64,000 nt of DNA, from NCBI RefSeq assembly GCF_040436345.1, contig NC_133215.1, forward strand, positions 18,483,306 to 18,547,305. Reading direction: 5' to 3'. The DNA is from Pagrus major (Eukaryota > Chordata > Actinopteri > Spariformes > Sparidae). Of this stretch, positions 48,542 through 61,337 are shown piece after piece. The position numbers were made by a program, and so were the translations under genes. Positions within the stretch are counted from its first letter, which is position 1. Every line of letters starts with the position of its first letter. The notes beneath the pieces are model-generated. The model did no database searches. It saw nothing but the letters and a program-made list of their open reading frames with translations, and was not told the DNA's origin.

Positions 48542-51500
48542 TCAGGCATGAATTTTTGCTGACAGGAAAGGTGAAAAGAAAAAATCAAAAGCGAACTTCA
48601 GGGCTCTCATTGTGGTGCGTCTCCAGTCTCTCTCTATCTTCACCTGCCGACCTCCAGACAGCAGTGACGAAACGCAGTCCAGACAGTGGATAGCCTTCAA
48701 CTCGAAGGCCGGAGCTTTGGCTCCTAGACGGCCCTCCAGCTTGGTGCTGAACTCCACCATGTTACCAGGACTTAGGTTGAGCAGAACTTGTCTGAACTCA
48801 TGGCTGGCCACGAGGATTACATCCCTGGCTGGATCGTCTACGCCTCCGTCCCAGATCATCCCTATCGTCACCTCAAAGAGGTAGCTGTCGAAGTGCTTGA
48901 TATGGCAGGGGTGTTTGGCCAGAGCCTTTATCTGACACAACTCTTCCTCCTCTTGCATTTGCAGCAGTAAGGGCACTGACGTAGTAGCTGTTGCAGAACT
49001 GGCTGCCAGATTACCAGCTGTTAGGTTTGCAACTGTGGCGTTCTTTGGCTCACATCTGGGATACCTCTCTCCGTACAGGCAGCGCAGCCAGTCCCCCATG
49101 AACACTGGCAACATGTGGATGAACGACTGTGCCCCGTTCTCTGTCTCGACCACACGGACATGCTTGAAGCGCCCAGTCCAGGTGACTCTGTGTCCGTGCA
49201 GGTGGCTGCAGAAGATCTGTGTCTTGGCCATGCCTTTAGTTTCCCAGGCAGGTGGCCCACACGCCTGGTTGTACTGGATCCAAGTCAAGGTGGAATTGTA
49301 CATCTTCTGTCCCTCTGCATGGTACACATAGATAGAGAACAACAGGGTCACCATGGAGATACAGAGTAAGATGAGTTTGACTGGGCCGCCGTGGGTCAGT
49401 GAGCGGAAGACATCCAGGATGGACATGCTGAACCGCGTCCACAGCCGTAGGGTGACAGGGATCGCACAAACAACCAGGGTCACAATCACCTTCGTCAGTT
49501 CCAGCTCGAGGAACCACTTAAAGATCTGGATGAAGAGCATGGCGGCGAGGCCAAAAGCCAGAACAGGCAGGGCAAACAGTAAGAGGAAGTAGGCCACACA
49601 GGTGCGTATTAGACCCACAACAGAGGAATTCTGGAGGAGCACCACTGAGAACTCACACCACATGAAGCACACAAGGTAAGGAACCAGGAAGCAGTAAGTC
49701 CCCCTGAAACCACGCATCCGGGCCATGCTGGAGGAGAAAATATATAGAAAGAAGGGGAAAGAGAGTTAGAAATGTAATTTTTATCAATCTGTTGTTCAGC
49801 AAACACATCAAATGGCCCAGATGCTTTTGCTCACCTGAAGAACAGATAGAAGAGGTAAACATAGAGCAGGCAGGGGAGACTGAGCTTCAGCACCACTGAC
49901 TCCCCCAGTGGCAGTGTGGCGAAAGTGCGTCCTAGTAAACGAAGCACTGTCATGTGCTCTGGCAGGAACTGGGTCAGGCAACACAGAGATGATGCTACCT
50001 GGATTAAAGAAAAAGTACACAGAGAAATTTAGATTTTTTTGTTTATTGAACCAATGATTCAAATAATGTTGGATCAGATAAACACCCATGCAGGACATGG
50101 GGACCCAAAGACCAGGGTTGAAAACCACTGCTTTAAGATTTGTAAGATTATGGTAATACACCAAAACATGCAAAACAGTGACTCTGTCACATATTTAATG
50201 CTTATCACTGTGTGCCACCTGACCTCGATGACCATTGCCCGCCGTGCATACGTGGCAGCGGTGGGGCTGAGGCTCATGTAGCTGACAGCAGTGAAGAAGA
50301 TAGCCACAGTAGAGAGCTCAGAACAGGGGATCCAGCCCTTGTCAGCTACAGGGAAGGAGAAAATGATGAAGAAGACGGACAGGATGAAATAGAGGTACGG
50401 TTCTAGGTTGTTCCAGCCAAAGTTAGTCTCCGCCTGCTCCACATCCAGGCCAGGTTCGAAACGTGTCAGCAGAGATGTCAGTGCACTGAAGTTCTCCCAA
50501 GTCTGCAGAATAAAGGAAAAAACAATGAGTTTCCCGCTGGCATAGTTTGTGAGGAGAGGGAAAAACTAATAGAAAACTTCCAACATGTTCATCTAATGCA
50601 GTAAAATGAAAACCTTAAACCAAGTACACACATATCAACATCTTGACAGTATGAACATGGAGCAATGTGATTTTTTGTAATTAAAAGTAATGGAGAGTCC
50701 CGGCTTTACTCACCTTGCTGCTCTGGAAAACTCGCAGTGTGCAGATGATCATGGAGATGAAGGAGAGGTAGAAGACGAGCAAAGGGATGACAAAAGCGAA
50801 CAAGTCAACGGTCAGATTGCTGACGATGAAGAAGAAGATGAGTGCGTTGACGTGTTGCGTTGGGATGACTGTGCTCAGCCACTGGACACCGGCCCGCGAC
50901 GCCCAGTCCACCAGGTGCTCTTTCATCTCAAGAAAGGCATGCAGCGGGTACTGCAGCATCTGAAGAGATTTAATTAGGAGATAAACTAAGATGCAAAAAT
51001 CAGAAAATAGAATAAAAAAGTTAATGATTTCAAGAGATTATTAATGAAGAATATATAAAAAACTGAATTGTAATACTAGATATGATTAGGATACCATTAA
51101 GCGTGATTTCATGTCCATGGCTTTTCTTATGGCCCCGCTGCGATTAGAGTTCAGCATCATCCCACTTCGGCCAAAACCCCAAGAACTTCTGTGGGCTCTC
51201 TTGTATCCTGACGGGACCAGCTCAGCCTTGTGCTTTAACACAAACACACACTAGTCTGGATTGTTTGAATAAAAAATAAAATGACATCTCTGTCTTTATG
51301 ATGACAGATTATTTCAATTTTTGTTGTTTGGCTGTTTTACCTCCCCACCACTGTCTTCAGCTGTTGGGCTTTCAGTCTTGGCTGTGACCTGGTTGTCATT
51401 TTGGGGCGCAGAGGGGACGATGCCTTGTGCATACTGTTGAGTCATCTCAACAAAGTCATCCAGGTCCACCAGCTGTGCGGCTGAAAGGACAGGGAGCAGG

Positions 51501-51880
51501 TTATTCCACATGAGGACACGTGATGTTCTCTGCACCTCTCCCTGTCTGGATACTCACACTCTTTGCTGACCATGCTCTCCAATACTTTCTGGGTCTGGCC
51601 TGAAGTCGGAGCAGGAATCCAGCTTGCAGTGCCACCTATTGGTGAGAAATGACCACAACATGGTGAGTGAGTTAGAAAACATTAGGCTGGAGGGCTGTAT
51701 GTAATGTGATATTCTTCACCATGACAGCTGCAAATACTGAAATCACAAAGGGCCACACATGATATATTTAGGTATCATATAACAACATGTTACGTCCTCC
51801 TGGGCAGTCTGTAGTACATCAGACAGGACTGTTGTCACAATTCAAAAAATACTCAATGTGGTGTTGATGGCGTCTTTTAT

Positions 51881-51912
<32 letters not shown>

Positions 51913-54900
51913 CACCCTACCCTGCACTCCATTGACCTGGCTGACATTTTCCAGCATCTCAGCCATAGCCACCTTCTTCTTCCTCTCTGGGTTGAGTTTC
52001 CAGTACATCATCATGGCCGCTTTACGCACCGCCAACTCAAACTTACTCTCTGTCGACAACTTACGCACGTCCGCCTCATTCTCCGGAGTGATTCCTGTTT
52101 GAGGATGACAGACAAGGGAACCGTTTAGGAAGGTAGGAAGGACAAATGCACAAACATGCACACGCATGAACTGAATTCTGCAACATGAACCTTTTTTCTG
52201 GATCCAACAGCGCTGCAGAATTCTGGCTGCACCTTTTCTTCCCTGTTTAGCAGCTTTAATCAGCCAATTAACAGCCAGACGATTATTTAGCTCCGTTTCA
52301 TTTTCTTCCGCAAGGATCAAGTAGTGCTGACCCAGCTGAAACACAGAAGAGAGGAGATTAGTTCGGCCTGTGTGGCCATGTTCAAACTGCTTCATTTAAT
52401 TAGACATAAAGTTCAGCTTGAACTTTAATGTCCTGTACTGTATGCATGTGTTTAGAATATAAACTAGTCTCTGGAATAATAAAAAATCCTTCACATTATT
52501 ACATTAGCTTAGATAATTACATCACATTTGATATAACTATTTAACGTATTACTTCATAAATGGTGTTAAGATATTTAATGTGATTATATTAAACAGTAAG
52601 ACCTATTACATGTGACATACTGTTGTTACAATCTGTGAGACTATAAGTAATTCTATATGCGTGCTTATATCTTTGTAACATTAATATTAATATAATGTTG
52701 ACTAATATTATTTACGCTCACAGGCAAAGAAAAGGCCAATTTCGAGAAGAAGGCACAAACGTTATACTTGAGTAAAAGTAAACATATCGTGTTAAAATGT
52801 TACTTTGGTTAAAGTGAAAGTCACCCGTATGAAAAGTACTTGAGTAAAAGTCTTAAAGTATCTGATATCAAATCTACTTCATTTAGATTTACAGGGTGGT
52901 TTATCCCCCCGACCCAGACAGCCTCATCTACTGTTTCTCCCTCTAACTCAATACAAAGCATTACAAATTTGAATTCATCAGTAACTTGTTTATCCAGAAA
53001 CAGAATCCCAGTTAATTTGGATAATCCTCAAGGCACAGAGACCATTTCTTTCGCTACAGCCAAAACACTTCACAGTGACAGACAGATGACTACACAACCC
53101 ATAATCACCTGTCCCTGTGGCCATTGGTGTCTCCGGGGTAGCAGAGGCTACAGCGGCGTATCAAGTGACTGTTTTTTCTAATCTTAACTCTCATTTCATA
53201 ACCCCCCCTCTCTCACAGTTATCCTCAAATGCATCTATTTGTGGGAGGATGAGATGTGTCTTGATTCGAAGTGGCTCAGCATTAATATATTCCTGTCTGT
53301 GTCTCTGTTACATTCATTAGACATGCAATCTCATAAATCTACTTTCGTAGCCTCCATTTTAAATAGTGTTGTCAAAACATCCAAACACAACAAACAATGA
53401 TGGGAATAAAAGCGACTATGGTCATACAGAAACAAAAAACACTGATTCCCAGTGTATGACTTGTGTTTACTGTGAGGTATGGTTCCTCTATTATGATGTA
53501 TGGAACATCACTGGAGCGTCTGACCCATTCTTTACTGTACGTACAGTATGTAACCACTGTACTGATGTGGTCACATGTTTTGACATGATCGCTTACATTT
53601 ACATTTACATTTAGGGCATTTAGCAGACGCATGCAACCCTTGTGGTTATTTAAGTGCTTTGTATGTGCTAATACATGACATATAGCATTGGAAAGTTCAA
53701 GCTGTATAACCAGACACTCTGGAATTTACCCTTTCACAGCTGAAGAGTCTTAAATGCAAAGTCTGGGCTCATCTTCCACCTCTAGTCCTCCATTTTCTTT
53801 TTGCCAGAACCTCTTTTTTACATTTGTACTTGTTGGTAGAGAATTCAGTGTAAAGGAAATGTGAATATTTCATTATTTCTTGTACAAACACAGTGAAGTG
53901 CTGCAATACTCTGTAATAGTGTTCAAAATGATGTGTATATGTGACAATATCTTGGTGTATGATATTGAAAGCCTGGGATCATCTTCCAAGCGGCCAAAAA
54001 TAGACACACACTCACAACTAGACTGAGTCAACCAGCAGGAGTGAAAACAATGCCAAGTGCCAGCCTGTGTGCGTGTGCTTTCACCCACCCGGGTCTGAGC
54101 TCTGGCATCACCGGCCTCTGCCCTCTCTTTCATCTGATCCACAGTCAGATCTTCTTCTGGTTCTTCGTCTGGAGGAGGATGAGGAGCAGATGCCTTAAAT
54201 TGCACACAAATCCATCTTGATTGATCAAAAACTACTCTCTGAATCACTCACTTCCAAATGTGCACAGCGGTAGTTAATAGTAATAAGTCACTTATAAGGC
54301 CTTAAAAGATGCTTATTGACACTATTTTGTGTGTGTTAATAGCATCATAAACACATGTATTCTTAGATTATAAGACATTTTTAAGAAACTTGTTAACAGT
54401 TACAGTCGTACAGCAGTATAGACTGCTTGAGAAGGTTAATAAAAGTTTTTTTTTGTATAATTGCTTATTATAGCATTATAGAAGCATTTATTGCATTTAA
54501 CTAGGTCAGTCCAAGTCCATATTATGTATATAGCCCAAAATCAAAATCACATTGCCTCATTGGGCTTTACAATCTGTACAGTAAACAACATTCTCTGTCC
54601 CCCCCTGATATGTCACAGCCAGCGATGAACAAATCCCACCTGCGTATATCTCGCAACATGAGAATAACAAGAAGTCAGGGGTGGAGTAGGTGTGAGAGTG
54701 TGTGCATTTTAAGCACGTCTGTGTATCTGTCTGTCTATGCCGATATCCTGTGCCAAGACCCCATAGCTTTGATTGCCCCATTGCATAACGTTTCATTACT
54801 GTTACCATTCCCTCTGTGTCCTTTAAGCGAAGGGGTTCAGCTTCTTCGCTTGTAGCCACATTTTAAATGTCTCATGCGCCGCAAAACCTCCTACTGGTGC

Positions 54901-56703
54901 AACCAGTTTGCTTGTTACAATTGCAGCAAATTAATCAAAGTTTAAATTTGTCATTAATAACATGTCTTTCTCTGCAGAAATTATATAAAATAAACCTATG
55001 GGTATTCCAGTATAAGTAAAACGTAAATAATTGGTTCATATGTTGCTGACAAAAGATTAGCATGTAGCGACAGAGCTTAAGCATGTTCAGATTCAACAAG
55101 ACGAAGAGGCTAATCATGCTAGTGGCTCTGTGAACATGTGAAACATGCAAAAAAAAAATAATGTTAACATGCACTTAGCAGGTATGATGCTTATCATGTT
55201 TACCATCTTAATTTAGCCTGTAAACATGCTTTCATTTGTTCATTAGCACTACACACAGTACAGGAATCTAATTTCTCTTGCAGGTGTCATAAACCAAAGT
55301 GTTGGACACATTTTGACCTAATGGTGTCGCTATTTGAACGTTTTGGTCATTGAAAGTATTAACAATATTTTAACAGTTCATTCTAAGGGGGACATAAGAA
55401 TTTGTGCACCAAATTTCATAGCATTAAATTTGCTCAAAACGACAAATCTGTAGGCCTACCTCATGGTGGCAGGGATCATTAAAGTCATTAGGATTCATTG
55501 TCTGGGGACCATGAACATCTGAACAGAATTTCATGACAATCCCTCTAATTGTTGTAGAGATATTTCAGGACCAAAGTGGTGACCGACCATCTATCAGGCT
55601 AACATCCCCAGAGCGTTCCTGCTAGTATGACTAAAAAAGGTTCACTTAGGCATGTGTTGCATGGTTGGCAAAATGGAAGACAAGTTGTTGGAAAACTATC
55701 CGTCGGCATGTTTACTACTGTCAACCTGCCCGTTGTACAGTAGAAGAGACATGATGATGTGTGCTCTTTATCTCTGTGGAATTTCTTGAGCAATACCAGA
55801 GGTCTAACAAGTACAGATTCAAATGTCGAACGTTGAATTTAATTGACCAACTGGATAATAAAAAATACCTGTATGTTGTTTAACTATATTTAATTATAAA
55901 TTGTTAATTAATAAATATTAATTTCTATTTTTGTATGTCAACCTTTATGTAACCTGAGGTGCCCAAAGTACATCTCGATTCTGGCCAAGAGACTTGTTCA
56001 TTGAATAGCGGGGTTACTCTGTTACGCATGGAAAGACATTCCAAAACATAGCACAAGGATTATCACCTCAACACAGCAATGAACCCGTGTTTGGAGACTT
56101 CAGCTCTGTGTAATTTAATCCCAAACTCAAAATAAAGGCATATTTACCATCCTCCTCATCATTTGCATCCTCCTCAGCTTTCCTAAGTCTTTCCTGAATT
56201 ATCACCCGCTTGGCCATGGAGGCGAAGGTGCGTTTCGCGGGGGCCATGGAGGAAGCAGCAGGAGGCGTAGCTGAGGCAGCAGTGGAGGAAGAAGAAGGGG
56301 AATCTGTTGGAGTGTTACAGGCCAAGCTAGGGGATGTAGAGGAGGCTGATGAGGGCTTAGAAAAGGATGAAATTTGGGGGATTTCAGCAGTAGGGCTTTT
56401 AGGAGAAGTTACTAGTGGTGTTTTGTTTGGAGCAGGAGGGGAGGGTTTAGTAGAAACTGTTTTAGAAGCGGGTTTAGAGGACACAGCAGGAGACTTTGAC
56501 CCCTCTGAAGAAGGAGGGGAATCCATGGCTTTAGAGACAGCGTGAGCAGGCGGGTGAGAGGATTTTGATTTTCTGGGTTCTGTGGTGTTTTCTGTGGAGG
56601 ATGGAGGTTTGGCTGGATGAGAGGGAGGAGAGGCTCCATCCAGGACAGGGCATGACCCCTGGGTGTTGACAGCAGTTTGGGTTGATGGGGAGTCCTTCTC
56701 CAT
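48542..56703 (-). CDS. wfs1: Wolframin, ER transmembrane glycoprotein (WFS1)
   Basis: Wolframin sits in the ER membrane and takes part in calcium balance and the unfolded-protein response. Eleven coding exons: 56703-56148, 54168-54089, 52335-52191, 52094-51921, 51635-51558, 51480-51341, 51232-51095, 50959-50714, 50502-50224, 49998-49835, 49727-48542. Phases agree and give about 1061 residues (human 890). Residues 1-185 are a Ser/Pro/Thr/Ala-rich disordered head, longer than in human. Sel1-like helical repeats follow (about 187-320), then the hydrophobic multi-pass core (about 460-810). The lumenal C-terminal domain has [39 protein letters not shown]-like and [14 protein letters not shown] motifs. 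An insert of about 30 residues (NATVANLT.. to LLLQMQ) lies in the lumenal domain and adds N-glycosylation sequons. The exon 7 acceptor could be six bases later (51226), in frame. Whether this is the fish wfs1a or wfs1b copy is not decidable here. Confidence 0.95.
51884..51912. repeat. TG/CA microsatellite 8 bases inside a wfs1 intron
   Basis: On the transcribed strand the intron after coding exon 4 starts GTAGGGTG and then runs straight into CA repeats. The donor is GCAGG|GTAGGG at 51921/51920. Confidence 0.95.
53594..53630. repeat. Fragment of a teleost interspersed repeat
   Basis: The stretch CATTTACATTTAGGGCATTTAGCAGACGC matches the start of a very widespread teleost repeat (usually followed by TTTTATCCAAAGCGAC), here cut short. 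It lies in a wfs1 intron. Confidence 0.5.
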
Positions 56704-58074
56704 ATTACCTGGAATAAAAAGGGGTGTTAGTCATTCATCATGTAACTAACGACAACCATTACCCTGCAGCAAAATTATCAAGGTCATTTCTGATAGTGTT
56801 TCAACAGCAAAGAAGACACAGTGGGTGGTGGACTGTGTGAACTTGGAGGATCCTTTCCTCTGGATATTTGACACCCAAATATGACATGTTTACTTTGAAA
56901 GGAGGAAGATTTACGACACACATCAGTGAAACTCTCCTCAATGTCGGTCAACATTGTAAAAGAAGAAATATGACAAAAATAAACCGAATGTTTGTTGCAG
57001 GTTAACCAAACAAAGCTGCAAATGAAAGTAAGAATGTCTGTTAAACACTGGCGGGATGTAACTACAGATACATTTACTCAAGTACCAAATACTTTAAGTG
57101 AGGATTTCACTATACTTTCTATATTTCAGAGAGAAATGTTGCACTTTTGACTTTATAACATTTATCACACAGCTGTAGTTACAAGTTACTTTTCAGGTCA
57201 AGATGTTGAAAAAAAACACATGATCAGTTTAAACAATATGATGCATTCTTATAAATTAAACTTAATTAAACTACATTAAGCAGTAATTAATAGCTCTATC
57301 TCGACAACATTAAAATGCTGCTTAAATAAATGCATCAATAGGCTTATAATATTCTTATAATTTATATAGAATATATACACTACACTGAGTGGGGTCATTT
57401 TGCATTAAAAGTACTTTTATTTTAGATACTTTAAAGCTGCTACAAGGAATTTGAGTATTTTGTTGATTTTGGAGGCCCCTGTGGACAAAGGTGATAGTGT
57501 TTCCACCATCAAACCCACACAATATAATGTAAAAAAATAAAATGATCTACAGGAAAATCTCCTCCTGTTTCTTTTTAACTGGCTAGTGTACAACTCACTG
57601 TAATTTTGCCTGGGGAAATGTAAACACAGGCACACAGACCTGGCTGCACTGTTAAGAAAAACTAAATAGAAATAGTTTATCTTCTTGCTGATGGTCTCCT
57701 TTCTCTTATGTAGGTCATAAAGAGGCACCAGTGTTAAACTGAGTGTTTCATAACAAGTTAAAAAAAACTCCTTGTGGTAGCTTTAAGTCAATTTTGACGC
57801 TGACACTTGAGTTTTGCTGAAATACGATTATGAATGCAGGACTTTTATTACTTTTATGACTTTTTTTTTAACTTTTATTTAAATCACCAAAGGAAAATAT
57901 GGAGCAGTAACATTACGCCGGGATTACTGTAATTATTCATCGTCATAGCCTCTCATCTCAACACCCTGGAGTTTGCCTCGTCCTTCACATGCGAGAGAAC
58001 TTTATGTCAAGTCGGTTCCCAACAACTGAACCTGCGTCAGCACAGCTCTGAGTAGCAAAATGAAGAAGCCTTAC

Positions 58075-58230
58075 TTGGTGGCTGCGTGAACCGATGTCTT
58101 CGGGATATAAAGGTCAACTGTCCTCCCGATTTTAAAAGTTGTGCCTGTCGTCCATGCTGAGCTCCACGCACTCCACGCAGCTCCGCGAAACCAGAGACGC
58201 ACACCGACTGCGCTCCAACTCTCATGTGTC
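58075..58230 (-). promoter_or_regulatory. Candidate non-coding first exon and start region of wfs1
   Basis: On the minus strand a GC-rich block (about 58230 to 58075) ends at a good donor, CCACCAA|GTAAGG. Vertebrate WFS1 has a non-coding first exon, so this is a reasonable candidate; the 5' boundary is a guess. It contains an upstream ORF of seven codons (ATG at 58155, sequence MDDRHNF, stop at 58134-58132) before the real start at 56703. Confidence 0.4.
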
Positions 58231-59345
58231 TGATTGACAACAAGTTCACGGCCTGCCCTCTTGAAATAGACTCTTCTCTAATAGGAGGAATTAAATGTCC
58301 CTCAAATGGGAAACTTACCCTGTTGGTTGAGAGTTTACTCAGTTGTCTCAAATCAATCACCCTCTTTTTGTATTCAAAAATAACCTGAAATAATATAATA
58401 TACGCTTTTAAATGGTGGGTGGGTGTTCATGTCCACTAAGGCTGCATGTGCTGCTATTCTCAACTGAATGGTCTCAACATTTAAGTAGATTATGGGGTTC
58501 CAGGTCAAAAGCCACTGTATGTAGGCCTCCTCTAATCGAGCCTGACTCTCTCCCATATGGCACCAGTCAGCAACAAGCCTCACCAGAGTGGAGGGCAATC
58601 ATGAAGTCCAGGTCTCCATTAAGAAATTATGAGTTCGTGTGATTAGTTAACACTTCATGGATCACCAATTACTGAATGTTAACTCACAGTTACTTTGAAT
58701 ACGTTAAATTATATGACAATACGAAGCTGTTTTTCTCTTGTTGCGGCAGCTTCTTCTTGGATGTGGCAATTAAATTAGCATGAAGTAAATGTAGGTTTAT
58801 GTGAACTACTTGATAATCCATTAAGCATTAACTAATCACATATTCATTGTGACATTTCTTAATGGTGGGCGATAGGAGTTCGTGACACACCCTGCATTAA
58901 TCCATGCATTTGAACACCATGAGTCATGCAGCAATTACTGCATGTTTTATTTAAAGGTGCAGTATGCAACAAGGTTACTGTTAAATGTTCACATTTTTAA
59001 AGCTGCTGTAATTTTTTTTATTAAAACAAGTGTTAAATAGCTCCATATTCAAACAGTAATCACTGTTACAGTGTTCTCCTCCACCCACTCATGCAGTAAA
59101 AGAGAAAATACATTTTCTGGTATCCCTTCCTACTTTATCCAATCAGGACTGAGAACTCCGTAAAGAGGCGGTCCCGTCAGCTCGTTAACACGTAGAGAGC
59201 AGGATCCTCCTGCTTGCTTCTATGTCTGGTGATTACCACTACGCGTTCATGTGGTGTCGTAGAGAGGAGGGAGGGGGTTGCTAACTGCAAAACGGACAGG
59301 AAGTAAGCTAAAACGACGCTAACAGTAGCTTTAACTTTTACTCAA

Positions 59346-60392
59346 AGGTGCGATATGCAATACTTTTACTTGAAAACAGTAAAAAACCAAAAAAACAAGC
59401 AAAAATGTGACAGACTGTGAAAAATATGACATTATGGCAACAAGCTAGCCCAGGCTCGTTCTGTCTTGTAATACCACTTTGTACCTCTTGAGGCGTCTGG
59501 AGGTGGCCGCTAACTGGAGGCTGATTTCACTCTTGCTCCTCTTCTGAGTCACGCCTCTCTTGTCCCTCCCTGAACCTGTCATATCTTCATCGTCACCAAA
59601 ATCAGGCCCAGTCGGAGGTGCTGTAAATCACCTCTGTACTGTATTCCCTGACATCAAACTGTCCCTTCCCAATGAGCAAATATACATCCAAAAGATGTCT
59701 TTTCAATGTCTTTGCTGACATTGAAAAGATGTCTGGTGGAGAGCCAGAATGAAAGTTTTTTAGACATCTTTTCAACATTCACTTACAGGGTTCAAAATTA
59801 AAGTTTTTATGACGGACCAAATTTTACTTCCTACAGCAAAAGCTACATGGTGGATTCAAACCTTGAGCGTCAACCTCAGTAGCCTGCATGAGGCATGATC
59901 TTTACCAGGTGAACTATTTATCAGCTATATTAAATACCATGTTTTGTTTATCCAACCTAGGAACATCAACCTACTTGATGAAGGTAGGTATGATGTATAT
60001 AAACTTTCATTTTGATCCCTGTAAGTTTTAGCTTTAAAAAAAGACATCAGAAAAACTTTCATTCCGGCTCTCCATTGGACATCTTCTCAATGTCAGCGAA
60101 GGCGTTGAATAGATGTTTTTGCTCAGTGGGTCGCTCGCTCAGGCATTGCACCCCGCGAGTATTCCCCGTTGGGTCCCCCCTGTCCCCAACCTGAAAACCT
60201 CCTGCAGCCGGCAGTCTGAAGCTCCTGTGTCAGTGGTGTAAACAACACCAACACTCCCCCGGTGCTCTGAGCTCCCAGTCCAGACAACTATAGCTGCACG
60301 GTTCGGCAGTGAGAAGTTACTCTGGTGGTATACTGCCCCCTATCTGTTTGGGGTAAGAATTTGACAGGATGCCATTCTTGCATATTGCACCT
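59346..60392. mobile_element. AGGTGCAAT-family element split by a nested insertion
   Basis: The left end (AGGTGCGATATGCAATAC) and right end (TTGCATATTGCACCT, followed by TTAA) belong to the same family as the copies at 36367 and 41498, but the distance is about 1.05 kb because another element has inserted inside. Confidence 0.65.
59668..60130. mobile_element. Nested inverted-repeat element (CCCAATGAGCAAATATACATC ends)
   Basis: The left end (CCCAATGAGCAAA, then GATGTCTTTTCAATGTC, then GGAGAGCCAGAATGAAAG) is the imperfect complement of the right end (CTTTCATTCCGGCTCTCC, then GACATCTTCTCAATGTC, then TTTTTGCTCAGTGGG). The terminal inverted repeats are about 90 bases. It sits inside the older element at 59346-60392 and carries no coding frame. 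Confidence 0.7.
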
Positions 60393-61337
60393 TTAAGCAC
60401 ATGACGCCTACCCTTATGATATCCTAATGATAAGTGCTATATAGGCTGTGGACCTGCTGTTAGATATGTTGTAAATACATCCTACATCTCAACTGTGTTT
60501 ACACATGTGCACTGTGCCATTGTCTCCATGTGTTGTGTTGGTGCTGTGCTTCATGTTTGGTTCATTGTTCCTCTGGGAGCTGTCCACCTGCGCCAGTACT
60601 GAAAGGACAGCTCCCACTTTCTCTCTCTCTCGCTCTCTCTCTTCCGCCCTTTCCCAGCATCCCCATGAGCCGTGACAAGGACAAGGACTGTTGCTGCCTG
60701 GTACAAACTTCAGCTCTCACTGTCGGCTCACATCAGCAAACATCTCATGAGCAGACAGCTCACTGGCTCCTGTCCAATCGAGGTGAAAGCATCCCCGCTG
60801 CAGCCCGGAGTCTCACCTGCAGGTCGCACTCATTCTTCTCGTGTCACGCAGCGCAACAGACCTCCCCCAACACCACCCCACCCCTTGTGAGACAACAACA
60901 CCTCTGAAGGCACCGTTCAACAAGCTGTCTGTGCCTCCAGATGTGGGTTAAAGATGACACATGCTGGTTTAATCCGCTGATGCTGCTGTGACCTGCTCAC
61001 GCACAACCCCCCCACCTCCAAAGAGGGAAGAGAGACTTGCGCTTCTTTTAGTTGTGCGTCTTTTTGTGCGTCAGGTGACTAACTAGCAAACTAGTTCACG
61101 CTGACACACCTCCTATTAAAACTGGAACACTGCATCACTTGTTTATATGTGTGTGTGTGGAGGCAACAGTCTTAGGTAGCCCGGAGAGAGAGCGAGCAGT
61201 TTTCACAGTTGACAGCATCAGCGCGCACCCGAGAGGCGGGGCTGTCTGTGACCCGGTTAGACGTGAAACAAGCCACAGGCTCCAGTCTCCATCGTTTCAG
61301 GTTGGGGGAAAGTCTCCGTCTCCCCGTGGAAGCCGCA

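Larger units (their letters stand above)
56704..61337. other. Divergent intergenic region between wfs1 and crmp1
   Basis: It contains the start regions of both genes. A candidate wfs1 non-coding first exon ends at 58075. AGGTGCAAT-family elements lie at about 58953-59340 and 59346-60392 (with another element nested inside). The last 300 bases before 61338 are GC-rich. No JAKMIP1-like coiled-coil exon was found, although that gene lies between these two in human. Confidence 0.5.

Noticed and set aside
54146-54192. Earlier acceptor (TTTAAG|GCATCTG at about 54193) for wfs1 coding exon 2
   Set aside because: It would put the exon out of frame with the previous one. The acceptor CCTCCAG|ACGAAG at 54168 keeps phase and reading frame.
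56210-56545. Plus-strand frame of 111 codons, Glu/Gly-rich
   Set aside because: It is the antisense of the low-complexity first coding exon of wfs1.
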